In this document: in pieces, positions 35,298 through 43,654 of the stretch
How positions within the stretch are numbered: position 1 is the stretch's first letter
How the letters are laid out: every line of letters starts with the position of its first letter
NCBI GenBank assembly: GCA_943912855.1
Contig: CALTVC010000001.1
Coordinates: forward strand, 186,001-250,000
Direction of reading: 5' to 3'
Length of the DNA: 64,000 nt
DNA from: an uncultured Flavobacterium sp.
GTDB lineage: Bacteria > Bacteroidota > Bacteroidia > Flavobacteriales > Flavobacteriaceae
Notes under the pieces: model-generated
Database searches by the model: none
Told to the model about the DNA's origin: nothing
What the model saw: only the letters and a program-made list of their open reading frames with translations
Translations under genes and position numbers: made by a program

Positions 35298-36254
35298 ATG
35301 AAGCACACACATCATCTTTTCTTACTCATTTTTTTGGCTACAGGTTCGGGCAGTATGTATGCACAAACAAACGACAGCCTGCCGAAAAGGGTGGTGCAGT
35401 ATGCCACCGAAAAGTTCCCGTTTACCCGCCTGGTAAATGTAGAGGGACAATATAACGCTCCGTTTAATTATACGTCGAAATTGGGCGACGGAACAAAACT
35501 GCCCGACAGCCGTATGAACCAAATGTACCAGACACGTATGAGCGCCAACGTGAATTTTATTAGAAACAGCAAATGGATTTTTAGTACCGGGTTGTTTTAC
35601 AATTATATGTATTCTGAAACCAGCAGTGCAGGCATAGGGGCAGGCGACCACAATCTCCATTACTTTGCCACAGGTATAAGCCTTACCCGTATGTCTACCC
35701 TGTTTGGTAAAATGGCCATTTATAACGCCAGCGTAATTCCTACCGGGGGTAATGAAGGATTTGAGCGGGTTACGGGCATGGTATCGGCAACGATAGTACT
35801 TAAAGCCGATGCCACTACCAAAAAGACAATAGGACTTTTGGGTATTGTAGACCCAAGTTCAATTATTCCGGTAACGCTTACCTTCTCTTACGAAAAACGC
35901 CTTAAAAGCGGATGGATTCTAGACATTATACTACCTCAACGCCTTTTTATGAAAAAGGATATATTTAAAGACGGAAGGATTTCATTAGGTACAGAGCTAA
36001 ACAGTACCAACTTCTATATAAACAACTTTGATGGCTCCGGCAAAACCTATATGTTTAACCAAATGGAAACGCTAAACGGTATTACCTACGAGCATTGTTT
36101 CTCTAAGCATTTTATAGCCACCCTAAAAACCGGACTGAAATACATACCGGCTTCGCGCATTGCCGAAATCAACCACCGCTTTAACGACTACGTTTTCAGT
36201 GCACAGCCCGACCCTAATTTTTATGCAAACATAGGGCTTTCATATAAATTGTGA
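35298..36254 (+). CDS. DUF6268-type outer-membrane beta-barrel protein
   Basis: 318-residue protein with a signal peptide (MKHTHHLFLLIFLATGSGSMYAQ) and many amphipathic strands ending in the aromatic pattern IGLSYKL. It resembles DUF6268-type barrels, whose role is unknown. It is transcribed with the small protein gene upstream and lies opposite the LytS/LytTR pair, so it is a candidate regulated porin. A terminator follows. Confidence 0.65.
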   Translation: MKHTHHLFLLIFLATGSGSMYAQTNDSLPKRVVQYATEKFPFTRLVNVEGQYNAPFNYTSKLGDGTKLPDSRMNQMYQTRMSANVNFIRNSKWIFSTGLFYNYMYSETSSAGIGAGDHNLHYFATGISLTRMSTLFGKMAIYNASVIPTGGNEGFERVTGMVSATIVLKADATTKKTIGLLGIVDPSSIIPVTLTFSYEKRLKSGWILDIILPQRLFMKKDIFKDGRISLGTELNSTNFYINNFDGSGKTYMFNQMETLNGITYEHCFSKHFIATLKTGLKYIPASRIAEINHRFNDYVFSAQPDPNFYANIGLSYKL

Positions 36255-36263
36255 TTTTTGTTT

Positions 36264-36290
36264 AACCCTGCCAATCGGCAGGGTTCTTTG
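36264..36290 (+). terminator. intrinsic terminator after the beta-barrel gene
   Basis: AACCCTGCC pairs perfectly with GGCAGGGTT around a 4-base loop, followed by T-rich sequence. Confidence 0.82.
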
Positions 36291-36322
36291 TTTTTAGATT
36301 ACACAGAGATACACAGAGGAGT

Positions 36323-36458
36323 CACAGAGATGCACGGAGAAAAAACAGATACTGTTCTCAATCGGAGTTCATGTGCTATTTCTTAGTTGTATCGTACTTA
36401 TTGTTACAATGAAAATGTTACTTCAAATTTTCTTTCAAAAACTCCGTGCATCTCTGTG
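36323..36458. repeat. 17-bp inverted repeat, CACAGAG-type intergenic element
   Basis: CACAGAGATGCACGGAG at 36323-36339 and its perfect reverse complement at 36442-36458. The left arm is preceded by two further degenerate ACACAGAG copies (36301-36318). The gap is otherwise AT-rich and non-coding. Confidence 0.75.
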
Positions 36459-36528
36459 TTACAACCTATTCGAATTATCGCATAACCCTATAAACAAAAC
36501 CCTATCTTTGTCCTAAACAAAAAACACC

Positions 36529-37227
36529 ATGCTTACCATAGGCCATCGCGGTGCCAAAGGCCACGTTACCGAAAACACCCTTGCTTCGTTTGCCAAAGCC
36601 ATTGAAATGGGTGTACAGGGCATAGAGCTCGATGTGCATGTATGCGCTTCGGGAGAGTTGGTGGTGTTTCATGATGTTACCGTAGACCGACTTACTAATG
36701 GCACGGGCGAGGTAACCAAGTTTACTTTAGCTGAACTAAAAGCCCTTGAAGTTGTGGGTGGGCATACCATCCCTACGCTAAATGAGGTGCTTGATTTGGC
36801 AGACAGAAAGTGCCTTGTAAACATAGAAATGAAAGGACGCCATACCGCGCAGCCGGTAAACGAAACCATAGAACGGTACATTGCCGATAAAGGTTGGGCT
36901 TACGCCGATTTCATTGTGTCGAGTTTCCAGTATGAGGAATTGAAGGCAATGAGCACGATTAACCCAAAAATCCCGATAGGGGTACTTACCGAAGCCAGCG
37001 TACACCAGGCATGGGAATGGGCAGATGCCTTTAATGCCGCGGCACTACACCCACACTATACCCTGCTTACCGAAAGCAATGTAACCAAAGCCCACGAGGC
37101 GGGTTACAAAATATACACCTGGACCGTTAACGAACCTGCCGATATAGTCCATGTAAAAGCGCTGGGCGTAGATGGTATTATAACTGATTTCCCGGAGGGG
37201 GTAATTTTACATGATTATAAACTTTAG
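36529..37227 (+). CDS. glycerophosphodiester phosphodiesterase family protein
   Basis: 232-residue cytoplasmic GDPD-fold enzyme. The family motifs are HRGAKGHVTENT (catalytic His and Arg at the N-terminus), GIELDVH and VVFHDVTVDR. These enzymes hydrolyse glycerophosphodiesters to sn-glycerol 3-phosphate and an alcohol. No signal peptide is present, unlike periplasmic GlpQ. TATCTTTG at 36503-36510 is a plausible -7 element 18 bases before the start. Confidence 0.9.
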   Translation: MLTIGHRGAKGHVTENTLASFAKAIEMGVQGIELDVHVCASGELVVFHDVTVDRLTNGTGEVTKFTLAELKALEVVGGHTIPTLNEVLDLADRKCLVNIEMKGRHTAQPVNETIERYIADKGWAYADFIVSSFQYEELKAMSTINPKIPIGVLTEASVHQAWEWADAFNAAALHPHYTLLTESNVTKAHEAGYKIYTWTVNEPADIVHVKALGVDGIITDFPEGVILHDYKL

Positions 37228-37384
37228 GAATAACGGTTCTTTTTGTATTGTACAGCATTTATATCTACTACTATTATCTTTCGGTTTAAAAGCTTAATGG
37301 TTTAGTTGTTATTAAAACTCAGCTCTTCCCCTAAGCCATATTAATATCTATCTTTGCCCCAAACAACGATTTCCCTGACCGCAT

Positions 37385-38599
37385 ATGAGCAAACAATACG
37401 ACGTAGTAATAGCCGGGGGCGGTGCCGCCGGATTCTTTACCGCCATAAACATAGCCGAGCGTAACCCACGACTTAAAATAGCCATTATAGAACGTGGCAA
37501 AGAGGTGCTGAGCAAGGTGCGCGTATCGGGCGGGGGCAGATGCAACGTTACACACGCGTGTTTTATCCCGAATGAGCTGGTAAAGTTTTACCCTCGTGGC
37601 GAACGCGAACTGAAAGGTCCGTTTAATCGTTTTTGCAGTGGTGATACCATAGAGTGGTTTGAGAAGCACGGGGTAGAACTGAAGATAGAGGAAGACGGCA
37701 GGATGTTCCCCGTTACCGATTCATCGCAAACCATAATCGATTGTTTTTTGGCAGCAGCCAAAAAATACAACATACACGTCCTTACGGTACAGAGCATACA
37801 GTCGCTCTACCATGGGGATGACTATTGGAAAATACAAACCCAGGACGAAACCTATATAGCGCCAAACCTGGTCATGGCTACGGGCAGTAACCCTAAAATG
37901 TGGGATATGCTCCAGGAGCTGGGGCACAGCATAGTGCCACCCGTACCGTCGCTTTTTACCTTTAACATAAAAGACCCGCGCATTAAAGATCTCATGGGTG
38001 TTTCGGCGCTGGCAGAGGTTAAGGTAAAAGGCAGTAAGCTAAACGCTTCGGGGCCATTGCTTATAACCCATTGGGGCATGAGCGGGCCGGGCATATTAAG
38101 GCTTTCGGCATGGGGCGCAAGGGAACTTGCCGATAAGGACTATAAGTTTACGATATCAGTCAACTGGCTGCACAACGTTACGTTTGAAGAATGCGAAGAA
38201 ACCCTGCGCGAGTTAAAGCTGGAACACGCCAAGAAGACCGTAGCCAAAAAGAGTCCGTTTGATTTCCCGAACCGTTTGTGGGAAAGCCTTACAAGGGCTG
38301 CCGGAATAACCGCCGAAACCCGTTGGGCTGACCTGAGCAAACAACAGCTTTACAAACTCGCTACCGAACTGGTACAGGGCGAATACGCCGTAAACGGTAA
38401 GAGTACCTTTAAAGAGGAATTTGTAACTGCCGGGGGGATAGACCTGCGCGAAGTGAACTTTAAGACCATGCAAAGCAAACTGCACGAAGGACTTTATTTT
38501 GCCGGGGAAATCCTGAACATAGACGCCATTACGGGCGGGTTCAACTTTCAGAATGCATGGACAGGTGGGTTCATAGTGGCAGAGAACATAGCGGGGTAA
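37385..38599 (+). CDS. YhiN/HI0933-family FAD-dependent oxidoreductase
   Basis: 404-residue flavoprotein of the HI0933/YhiN (aminoacetone oxidase-like) family. The N-terminal dinucleotide fold is VVIAGGGAAGFFTAINIAE. RVSGGGRCNVTH and the C-terminal GLYFAGEILNIDAITGGFN are family signatures. The substrate is uncertain. TATCTTTG at 37349-37356 is a likely -7 element. Its stop is followed by a terminator belonging to the convergent gene. Confidence 0.88.
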   Translation: MSKQYDVVIAGGGAAGFFTAINIAERNPRLKIAIIERGKEVLSKVRVSGGGRCNVTHACFIPNELVKFYPRGERELKGPFNRFCSGDTIEWFEKHGVELKIEEDGRMFPVTDSSQTIIDCFLAAAKKYNIHVLTVQSIQSLYHGDDYWKIQTQDETYIAPNLVMATGSNPKMWDMLQELGHSIVPPVPSLFTFNIKDPRIKDLMGVSALAEVKVKGSKLNASGPLLITHWGMSGPGILRLSAWGARELADKDYKFTISVNWLHNVTFEECEETLRELKLEHAKKTVAKKSPFDFPNRLWESLTRAAGITAETRWADLSKQQLYKLATELVQGEYAVNGKSTFKEEFVTAGGIDLREVNFKTMQSKLHEGLYFAGEILNIDAITGGFNFQNAWTGGFIVAENIAG

Positions 38600-38658
38600 T
38601 TTTGGGTTATTCGATTTGAGGTATGCATCTATATGGCATCCGCAACTTCAAATAAAAA

Positions 38659-38678
38659 ACCCTGCCAACGGGCAGGGT
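38659..38678 (-). terminator. terminator for the T9SS starch-module gene
   Basis: ACCCTGCC pairs with GGCAGGGT around a 4-base loop. The A-run on its left gives a T-run on the minus strand, so it ends the leftward starch operon. Confidence 0.85.
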
Positions 38679-38717
38679 CATACAAATAACTATTAATAAA
38701 AAACGCTATGAAAAGAC

Positions 38718-39860
38718 TTAGTTTTTTACCACACGTACTACAGTAGTACTACCACCAGCAGTAACTGATGCAAAGTAAACACCCGTAGCAAGACCCGTAG
38801 CATTTACATTAGCAGTTTGCCCGCTTACAGTTTGGTTCAATACCGTTTTCCCGGTAATGTCTGTAACTTTTACATTAGTTAACGCCGCGCCTGTAGTGCT
38901 GAAATTCCAGCCTGTAGCCGACGGATTCGGATAAACGCTTACGTTGTTTTTAACCACTGTAGTTACGCCTGCAACATCACTCATGCTGAATTCGGCTGTA
39001 GTACGGTTAAACATAACCCTGTATGTGCCTGCAGGAACCGTAAAGTTTTCTCCCGGAGAAACCAGCGTACCAGACGGGTACACCCCACTACCCCAGCTCA
39101 TATCCCAGTTATGGTTTTGGCGGAATTTCATTTCGCCACCGGCAAACACCTGAGAAGCTATCATGTAATTAACACCATCTGTAGTAACAAAATCTACATC
39201 GGTATCCCAGTTTACCACACCACCACCAATAGCACTTATAGTTACAAAGCTAAAATTGTACATAGCCGTTTCTTTGCTATAGGTAATGTTATACGTATTT
39301 GCAGGGATGGTTATAGTACCGGGATTTACAGCCGTACCACTCGGGAAATCTGTACTACCAAACTGCCCTGCTCCATTAATGGTAAAATGATACGCGCCTT
39401 CCTGCAATGCCACGCTGTTGCTATGGTAGTTAACCCCGTCTGATGTAGAAAGGGTAACCGTAGCGCCACCACCCACAAGAGCTATCACATCATACGTTAC
39501 ACCTACGGGTACAAAGCTATATGCACCGCTGGTACGGTTAAAGGTTACGTTATATGTGCCATTAGTAGCCGGTATGTTAGCCCCGTTTTGGGTAGCCGTA
39601 CCACTAGGAAACGCAGTACTCCCCCAGTTGGTACCCCAGTCATGCCCCTGACGGAATTTAACCCCCGGGTCTGAAGACGGTACAGTAACCACGAGGTTGC
39701 TGTACGTGTAGGTAACGCCATCTGTGGTGGTCATATCCAGGTCGCCGCTCCACCCTACGGTTGTAGAGCCACCCAGTATGCTTATTACCGGGTTTTGCGC
39801 AAACATTGTAACAGCTCCTAACATGAACGCTGTTACTAACAAAAGTAATTTTTTGGTCAT
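38718..39860 (-). CDS. T9SS-exported protein made of SusE/SusF-like starch-binding modules
   Basis: 380-residue secreted protein: signal peptide 1-21, three repeats (about 24-117, 120-206, 207-296) and a type A T9SS sorting domain (about 301-380, VSVYPNPSATGWNFS, then ATGVYFASV). Repeat 1 has KFRQGHDWGTNWG (68-80) and repeat 3 KFRQNHNWDMSWG (245-257). The SusE-like protein encoded at 54.6 kb has KFRANNSWDVNWG in its C-terminal module, so the repeats probably bind starch. Repeat 2 has lost the tryptophans (HFTINGAGQFGS). It is the last gene of the leftward starch operon, after a hairpin that may partly uncouple it. Confidence 0.8.
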   Translation of the reverse strand: MTKKLLLLVTAFMLGAVTMFAQNPVISILGGSTTVGWSGDLDMTTTDGVTYTYSNLVVTVPSSDPGVKFRQGHDWGTNWGSTAFPSGTATQNGANIPATNGTYNVTFNRTSGAYSFVPVGVTYDVIALVGGGATVTLSTSDGVNYHSNSVALQEGAYHFTINGAGQFGSTDFPSGTAVNPGTITIPANTYNITYSKETAMYNFSFVTISAIGGGVVNWDTDVDFVTTDGVNYMIASQVFAGGEMKFRQNHNWDMSWGSGVYPSGTLVSPGENFTVPAGTYRVMFNRTTAEFSMSDVAGVTTVVKNNVSVYPNPSATGWNFSTTGAALTNVKVTDITGKTVLNQTVSGQTANVNATGLATGVYFASVTAGGSTTVVRVVKN

Positions 39861-39908
39861 ACAATTAATAAATTTGAGGTTTAAGAAAACGTTATAGTAA
39901 CTATGGTC

Positions 39909-39940
39909 AAAAAAAGCCCCATCCGCATTGGTTTGGGGCT
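39909..39940 (-). terminator. hairpin between the amylase and the T9SS module gene
   Basis: AGCCCCA (39915-39921) pairs with TGGGGCT (39934-39940), followed on the minus strand by seven T. It should end or attenuate transcription before the last gene. Confidence 0.8.
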
Positions 39941-39949
39941 ATGTTGTTT

Positions 39950-41392
39950 TTAATTTGTCAGTATCCAAAACTCCCAGGGCCAGGCTTCCAGTTCCTGTCC
40001 TGCTTTAAATGTAAGTTTTACTCCCTTCAGGTAATTAGTATACGTACCTTCTACCGGAATGGTAAAGGTTACATGCTCATTGGTAAGGTTGGCCACAAAA
40101 GTTACTTTTTGCCCTGCCTTTTCACGTACAAAAGCCAATATCTTCTTGTCATCGCTGGTTATAAGACGCTTATACGATGCGGCGTCTTTTGCTCCGGCAA
40201 GTGCAGGATTGTTGTTTTTTAACCAGCCCAGTTGCTGATACAGCCCGAACATCCTGGAATTGTCTTTACTTATAAGATCTTTTTCAAAGAACTTCATGCT
40301 GTGCTTATTGCCATATTCCTGTCCGGTATAAATAAGTGGCATTCCGGGCATAACATAACTAAGCGCGGTAAACGTTTTTACAGCATCGCCCATACGCTCG
40401 TACTCACTGCCGTGCCAGGCGTTTTCGTCGTGGTTGCTGGTAAAGTTCATAAAGTAGTCGTCTTTCTGGTATTTCTGTCCAAACTCCTCTACATACTTAT
40501 CCCAGTCGGCTACGGTTTTTTTGCCCTGTGCTATGTCGTTCATCAGGTGGTGTGCCACCCAGCCATAGCCCATGTCAAACGAATTCTTCAGTAGGTAATC
40601 CTTGTCTGATTCCATCAGCATAAAAATCGGCTTCTGCTTTTTAAGCTGTGGCACCACCCAGTCCCAAAAGTCCTGAGGCACGTTATCCGCCACATCACAG
40701 CGGAAACCGTCTATGTCCTGTTTCTTCAGCCAATACAACATTTCGTCGCGCATGGGTTCGTATACCTTTTTATTGGTATAGTCCAGGTGCGCCACATCTG
40801 TCCAGCCCCAGGGCTCGCCCGTTTCAGGGTTAAGCGGATCGGTAACTTCGCCTTTAGCGTTTTTTTGGTAATACTCTGGGTGTTTCTTTATCCACTTATG
40901 GTCCCATCCGGTATGGTTTGCTACCCAGTCCAGGATTACATACATATCATTGGCATGGGCGGTCTGAACCAACTTTTTAAAGTCGGCCTCCGTACCCAGA
41001 TCAGGGTTAATGGCAGTATAATTACTAATGGCATACCAGCTGCCCAGGTATTTCTTCTTCTCGTTCTGGTCGGTAATATCCTCAATCGACTTATCCTGCG
41101 TAGCTTTTCTTCTTGTCATGGAAATAGGATACACCGGCATAAGCCAAAGCACCCTAACGCCCAGTTTTTTTAACTTAGGGATATCCTGCGTAAAGGCATT
41201 AAACGTACCTTCTTTAGAGTAGTTACGTATGTTTGCTTCGTAGATTACAGCGCTCTCCAGTACGGCATCGTTAATCGGGGCAAGCTTTGTAGTTGCCTGT
41301 GTTGACTTGGCTGTTGGTTCGGCTTTCTTGTCCTGCGCCATTCCCTGAAAGAACATACCCAGCACTAAAGCGGTTATTATTGTTTTTTTCAT
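39950..41392 (-). CDS. secreted GH13 alpha-amylase
   Basis: 480-residue GH13 enzyme with a signal peptide (MKKTIITALVLGMFFQGMAQ). GH13 regions: DWVANHTGWDH, nucleophile Asp233 in DGFRCDVADN, acid Glu in LMESDK, and FTSNHDENAW. It cleaves alpha-1,4 glucans, probably in the periplasm because it has no lipobox or T9SS domain. Its ATG follows the stop of the DUF1871-like gene with no base between. The open start is thus translationally coupled to that gene. Confidence 0.92.
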   Translation of the reverse strand: MKKTIITALVLGMFFQGMAQDKKAEPTAKSTQATTKLAPINDAVLESAVIYEANIRNYSKEGTFNAFTQDIPKLKKLGVRVLWLMPVYPISMTRRKATQDKSIEDITDQNEKKKYLGSWYAISNYTAINPDLGTEADFKKLVQTAHANDMYVILDWVANHTGWDHKWIKKHPEYYQKNAKGEVTDPLNPETGEPWGWTDVAHLDYTNKKVYEPMRDEMLYWLKKQDIDGFRCDVADNVPQDFWDWVVPQLKKQKPIFMLMESDKDYLLKNSFDMGYGWVAHHLMNDIAQGKKTVADWDKYVEEFGQKYQKDDYFMNFTSNHDENAWHGSEYERMGDAVKTFTALSYVMPGMPLIYTGQEYGNKHSMKFFEKDLISKDNSRMFGLYQQLGWLKNNNPALAGAKDAASYKRLITSDDKKILAFVREKAGQKVTFVANLTNEHVTFTIPVEGTYTNYLKGVKLTFKAGQELEAWPWEFWILTN

Positions 41393-41683
41393 TTAAAATG
41401 AAGTTTGGTTATCGCTATTTCTAATATCAATAATCTTTTTGGCTACAGCCTTACAGTTTTCCATGTTTCCAAACAATCCCATTCGTTCTCTTTCGATTTG
41501 ATAGAGTTTATCTGCAATGGTCTCCTGATCAGCCTGCTGATTTGCCATCTGAAAAATTATTGGTGTATAGCTATCATATTCATCTGACGCATCAGTGTAA
41601 TCATTGATTCCAATTGGATCCCAGTTTTCCCATAAAACCTTTCCAATTTTAATATACATTTCTTTCTGTGGCGTACTCATCAT
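41393..41683 (-). CDS. small DUF1871-like protein between two amylase genes
   Basis: 96-residue cytoplasmic protein, acidic, mostly helical, with WENWDPIGINDYTDASDEYDSY and MGLFGN. The WDPIG plus DEYDSY pattern resembles DUF1871 (Bacillus YugE), a family without known function; the match is from memory and moderate. It starts 6 bases after the susA-like stop and ends directly against the next ATG. That fit suggests a genuine, coupled gene rather than a chance frame. A similar fold is seen in some toxin-immunity proteins, but no toxin lies nearby. Confidence 0.6.
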   Translation of the reverse strand: MMSTPQKEMYIKIGKVLWENWDPIGINDYTDASDEYDSYTPIIFQMANQQADQETIADKLYQIERERMGLFGNMENCKAVAKKIIDIRNSDNQTSF

Positions 41684-41689
41684 AAATTA

Positions 41690-43528
41690 TTATTTCAATT
41701 CCAGCACCAGCACACTTTTCGGTTCCATGGTAATGCTCTTGGCAACATCTACAGTTTTACCACTAATTACATCGGTACCGTTTTTAAAGGTTTTAATACC
41801 CTCGGCAAAACGTGCTGTTTCAAAGGTACGGCTTTCGGCCGCATTGTTCACCACAACCATAACCGTTTCTTTATCGGTATAACGGAAATACACATACACA
41901 TTGTTATCAGGCAGGAAGTGCATGGTCTTACCATTATGGATAACGTCTTTGCCTTTCCTCCAGCTAAACAGTTTTGATGTAAAATCAAAATACTGCTGTT
42001 GTACTGCCGTACGGCCTGCCTTGGTAAAGGCATTGTTGCTATCGCCTTTCCAGCCACCCGGAAAATCATGACGAATGTCGCCATCGCCTTTGCCCTTGTC
42101 GCCTGCCATACCTATTTCAGAACCGTAGTACAACTGCGGGATACCCCTAACGGTAGCCACTATTGCCATAGCCATTTGGTATTTTTTAAAGTCACCCTTA
42201 TAGTTCTGGTTAATACGGTTGGTGTCGTGGTTTTCGGCAAACACCATTATGCTGTTGATGTTCGGGTACAGGAAGTCGTTTGTAAAGTTGTTGTACACCT
42301 TTTGTACGCCGTTATCCCAACCCGAATTATCTTCGTTAAACGTCCATTGCAGCGCATCGTACAATGAAAAGTCCATTACACTTGGCAGGTACGAATTGAA
42401 GCTTTCAATAGCACCAATCTTACTATCCTTTTGCCAATATGCCATGTGGGCAGGGTTCTGCATCCATACCTCGCCTACTATGTTGAAGTACGGGTACTCA
42501 TCGGTAATGGCCTTGGTCCATTTAGAGATGCCGTCTTTGTCGTTATAGCTGTAGGTATCTACCCTGAAGCCATCAAGATCAGCATACTCTATCCACCAAA
42601 TGGCGTTTTGCGTAAGGTATTTTAATACCAACGGATTGCTTTGGTTCAGGTCGGGCATGCTTGGTACAAACCAACCATCCACACACTGCTTTTTATCGGT
42701 CTTAGATGCATTGGTATCAAACTGCGTACTCATACGGTAGTTACTCTGCGAATAGCCCGGGAACTGGTGTACCCACTCGTACGTAGGCAAATCTTTGTAC
42801 ATCCAGTGCTCTGCGCCCCAGTGATTGGTAACGTAATCCAGTACCAACTTCATACCCTTTTTCTTTACGGCTGCCGAAAGGCGAAGGTAATCGTCGTTAG
42901 TACCGTAGCGCGGGTCTATCTTATACACATCGCTTTGTCCGTAACCGTGGTAACTGCCACGCGGGTCGTTGTCCTCGCACAATGGCGTAGCCCAAACCGC
43001 CGTAGCACCAAGTTCCTGAATGTAATCCAGGTGGTCTATAATACCCTGGATATCGCCTCCGTGACGCCCGTTAAGATTGTTGCGGTCGGCTTTTTCGTTG
43101 GTATCCTTGGTTGAATCGTTGTTCGCATTACCATTGGCAAAACGGTCGGGCATCAGCAGGTACATCATATCTGCCGAGGTATAGCTCTCACGCGTAGCCG
43201 AACCTTCCCTGCGTTGCTTCAGGTCGTACTTTTGGGTAAAGGCAACTTTGTTCTTATCGTTTTTAAATGAAAAAGTAAGCTGTTTCGCCGGAACGTTTTT
43301 AGTGTCTATGGTTACAAACACATAGTTAGGGTTCTCGGTTTTTACCACATTGGTAACCACCACTCCGTCTGATACCTCAGGTTTGTACTGGGCAATATTC
43401 TTACCGTAGAACATCACCTGCAGTTCCGGGTTGTGCATACCGCTCCACCAAAACGGTGGTTCGGTTTTTTGTACCTGGCCAAACGCTATGCCTGTGACCA
43501 GTAATGCTATGTAAAGTAATTTTTTCAT
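41690..43528 (-). CDS. susA: SusA-like neopullulanase / cyclomaltodextrinase (GH13)
   Basis: 612-residue GH13 enzyme: signal peptide MKKLLYIALLVTGIAFGQ, an N-terminal cyclomaltodextrinase-type beta domain (about 20-125), then the catalytic barrel with DYVTNHWG, nucleophile Asp324 in DGFRVDTY, acid Glu in IVGEVWM and FAENHDTNRI, and a C-terminal beta domain. It likely trims imported maltodextrins in the periplasm, like Bacteroides SusA. The start at 43528 gives the signal peptide. A 117-base palindromic element sits between it and the GH65 gene upstream. Confidence 0.9.
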   Translation of the reverse strand: MKKLLYIALLVTGIAFGQVQKTEPPFWWSGMHNPELQVMFYGKNIAQYKPEVSDGVVVTNVVKTENPNYVFVTIDTKNVPAKQLTFSFKNDKNKVAFTQKYDLKQRREGSATRESYTSADMMYLLMPDRFANGNANNDSTKDTNEKADRNNLNGRHGGDIQGIIDHLDYIQELGATAVWATPLCEDNDPRGSYHGYGQSDVYKIDPRYGTNDDYLRLSAAVKKKGMKLVLDYVTNHWGAEHWMYKDLPTYEWVHQFPGYSQSNYRMSTQFDTNASKTDKKQCVDGWFVPSMPDLNQSNPLVLKYLTQNAIWWIEYADLDGFRVDTYSYNDKDGISKWTKAITDEYPYFNIVGEVWMQNPAHMAYWQKDSKIGAIESFNSYLPSVMDFSLYDALQWTFNEDNSGWDNGVQKVYNNFTNDFLYPNINSIMVFAENHDTNRINQNYKGDFKKYQMAMAIVATVRGIPQLYYGSEIGMAGDKGKGDGDIRHDFPGGWKGDSNNAFTKAGRTAVQQQYFDFTSKLFSWRKGKDVIHNGKTMHFLPDNNVYVYFRYTDKETVMVVVNNAAESRTFETARFAEGIKTFKNGTDVISGKTVDVAKSITMEPKSVLVLELK

Positions 43529-43535
43529 ATCGATT

Positions 43536-43652
43536 AGCCTCACCCCCAACCCCTCTCCAAAGGAGAGGGGAGATTGGAACGTGAAAATTATTAGGTTTTA
43601 CATTTTATCCGCTCTGAGTTCCCTCCCCTTTGGGGAGGGTTAGGGAGGGGCT
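43536..43652. repeat. dispersed palindromic pair filling the GH65-susA gap
   Basis: A 21-base palindrome built on CTCTCCAAAGGAGAG (43550-43570) and a 19-base palindrome CCCTCCCCTTTGGGGAGGG (43621-43639) are related to each other and flanked by inverted AGCC(T/C)-C-rich ends (43536-43549, 43640-43652). This is a mobile-looking intergenic repeat within an operon. Similar CCCTCCCCTTTGGGGAGGG elements are, as I recall, common in Bacteroidota genomes. Confidence 0.75.
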
Positions 43653-43654
43653 TC

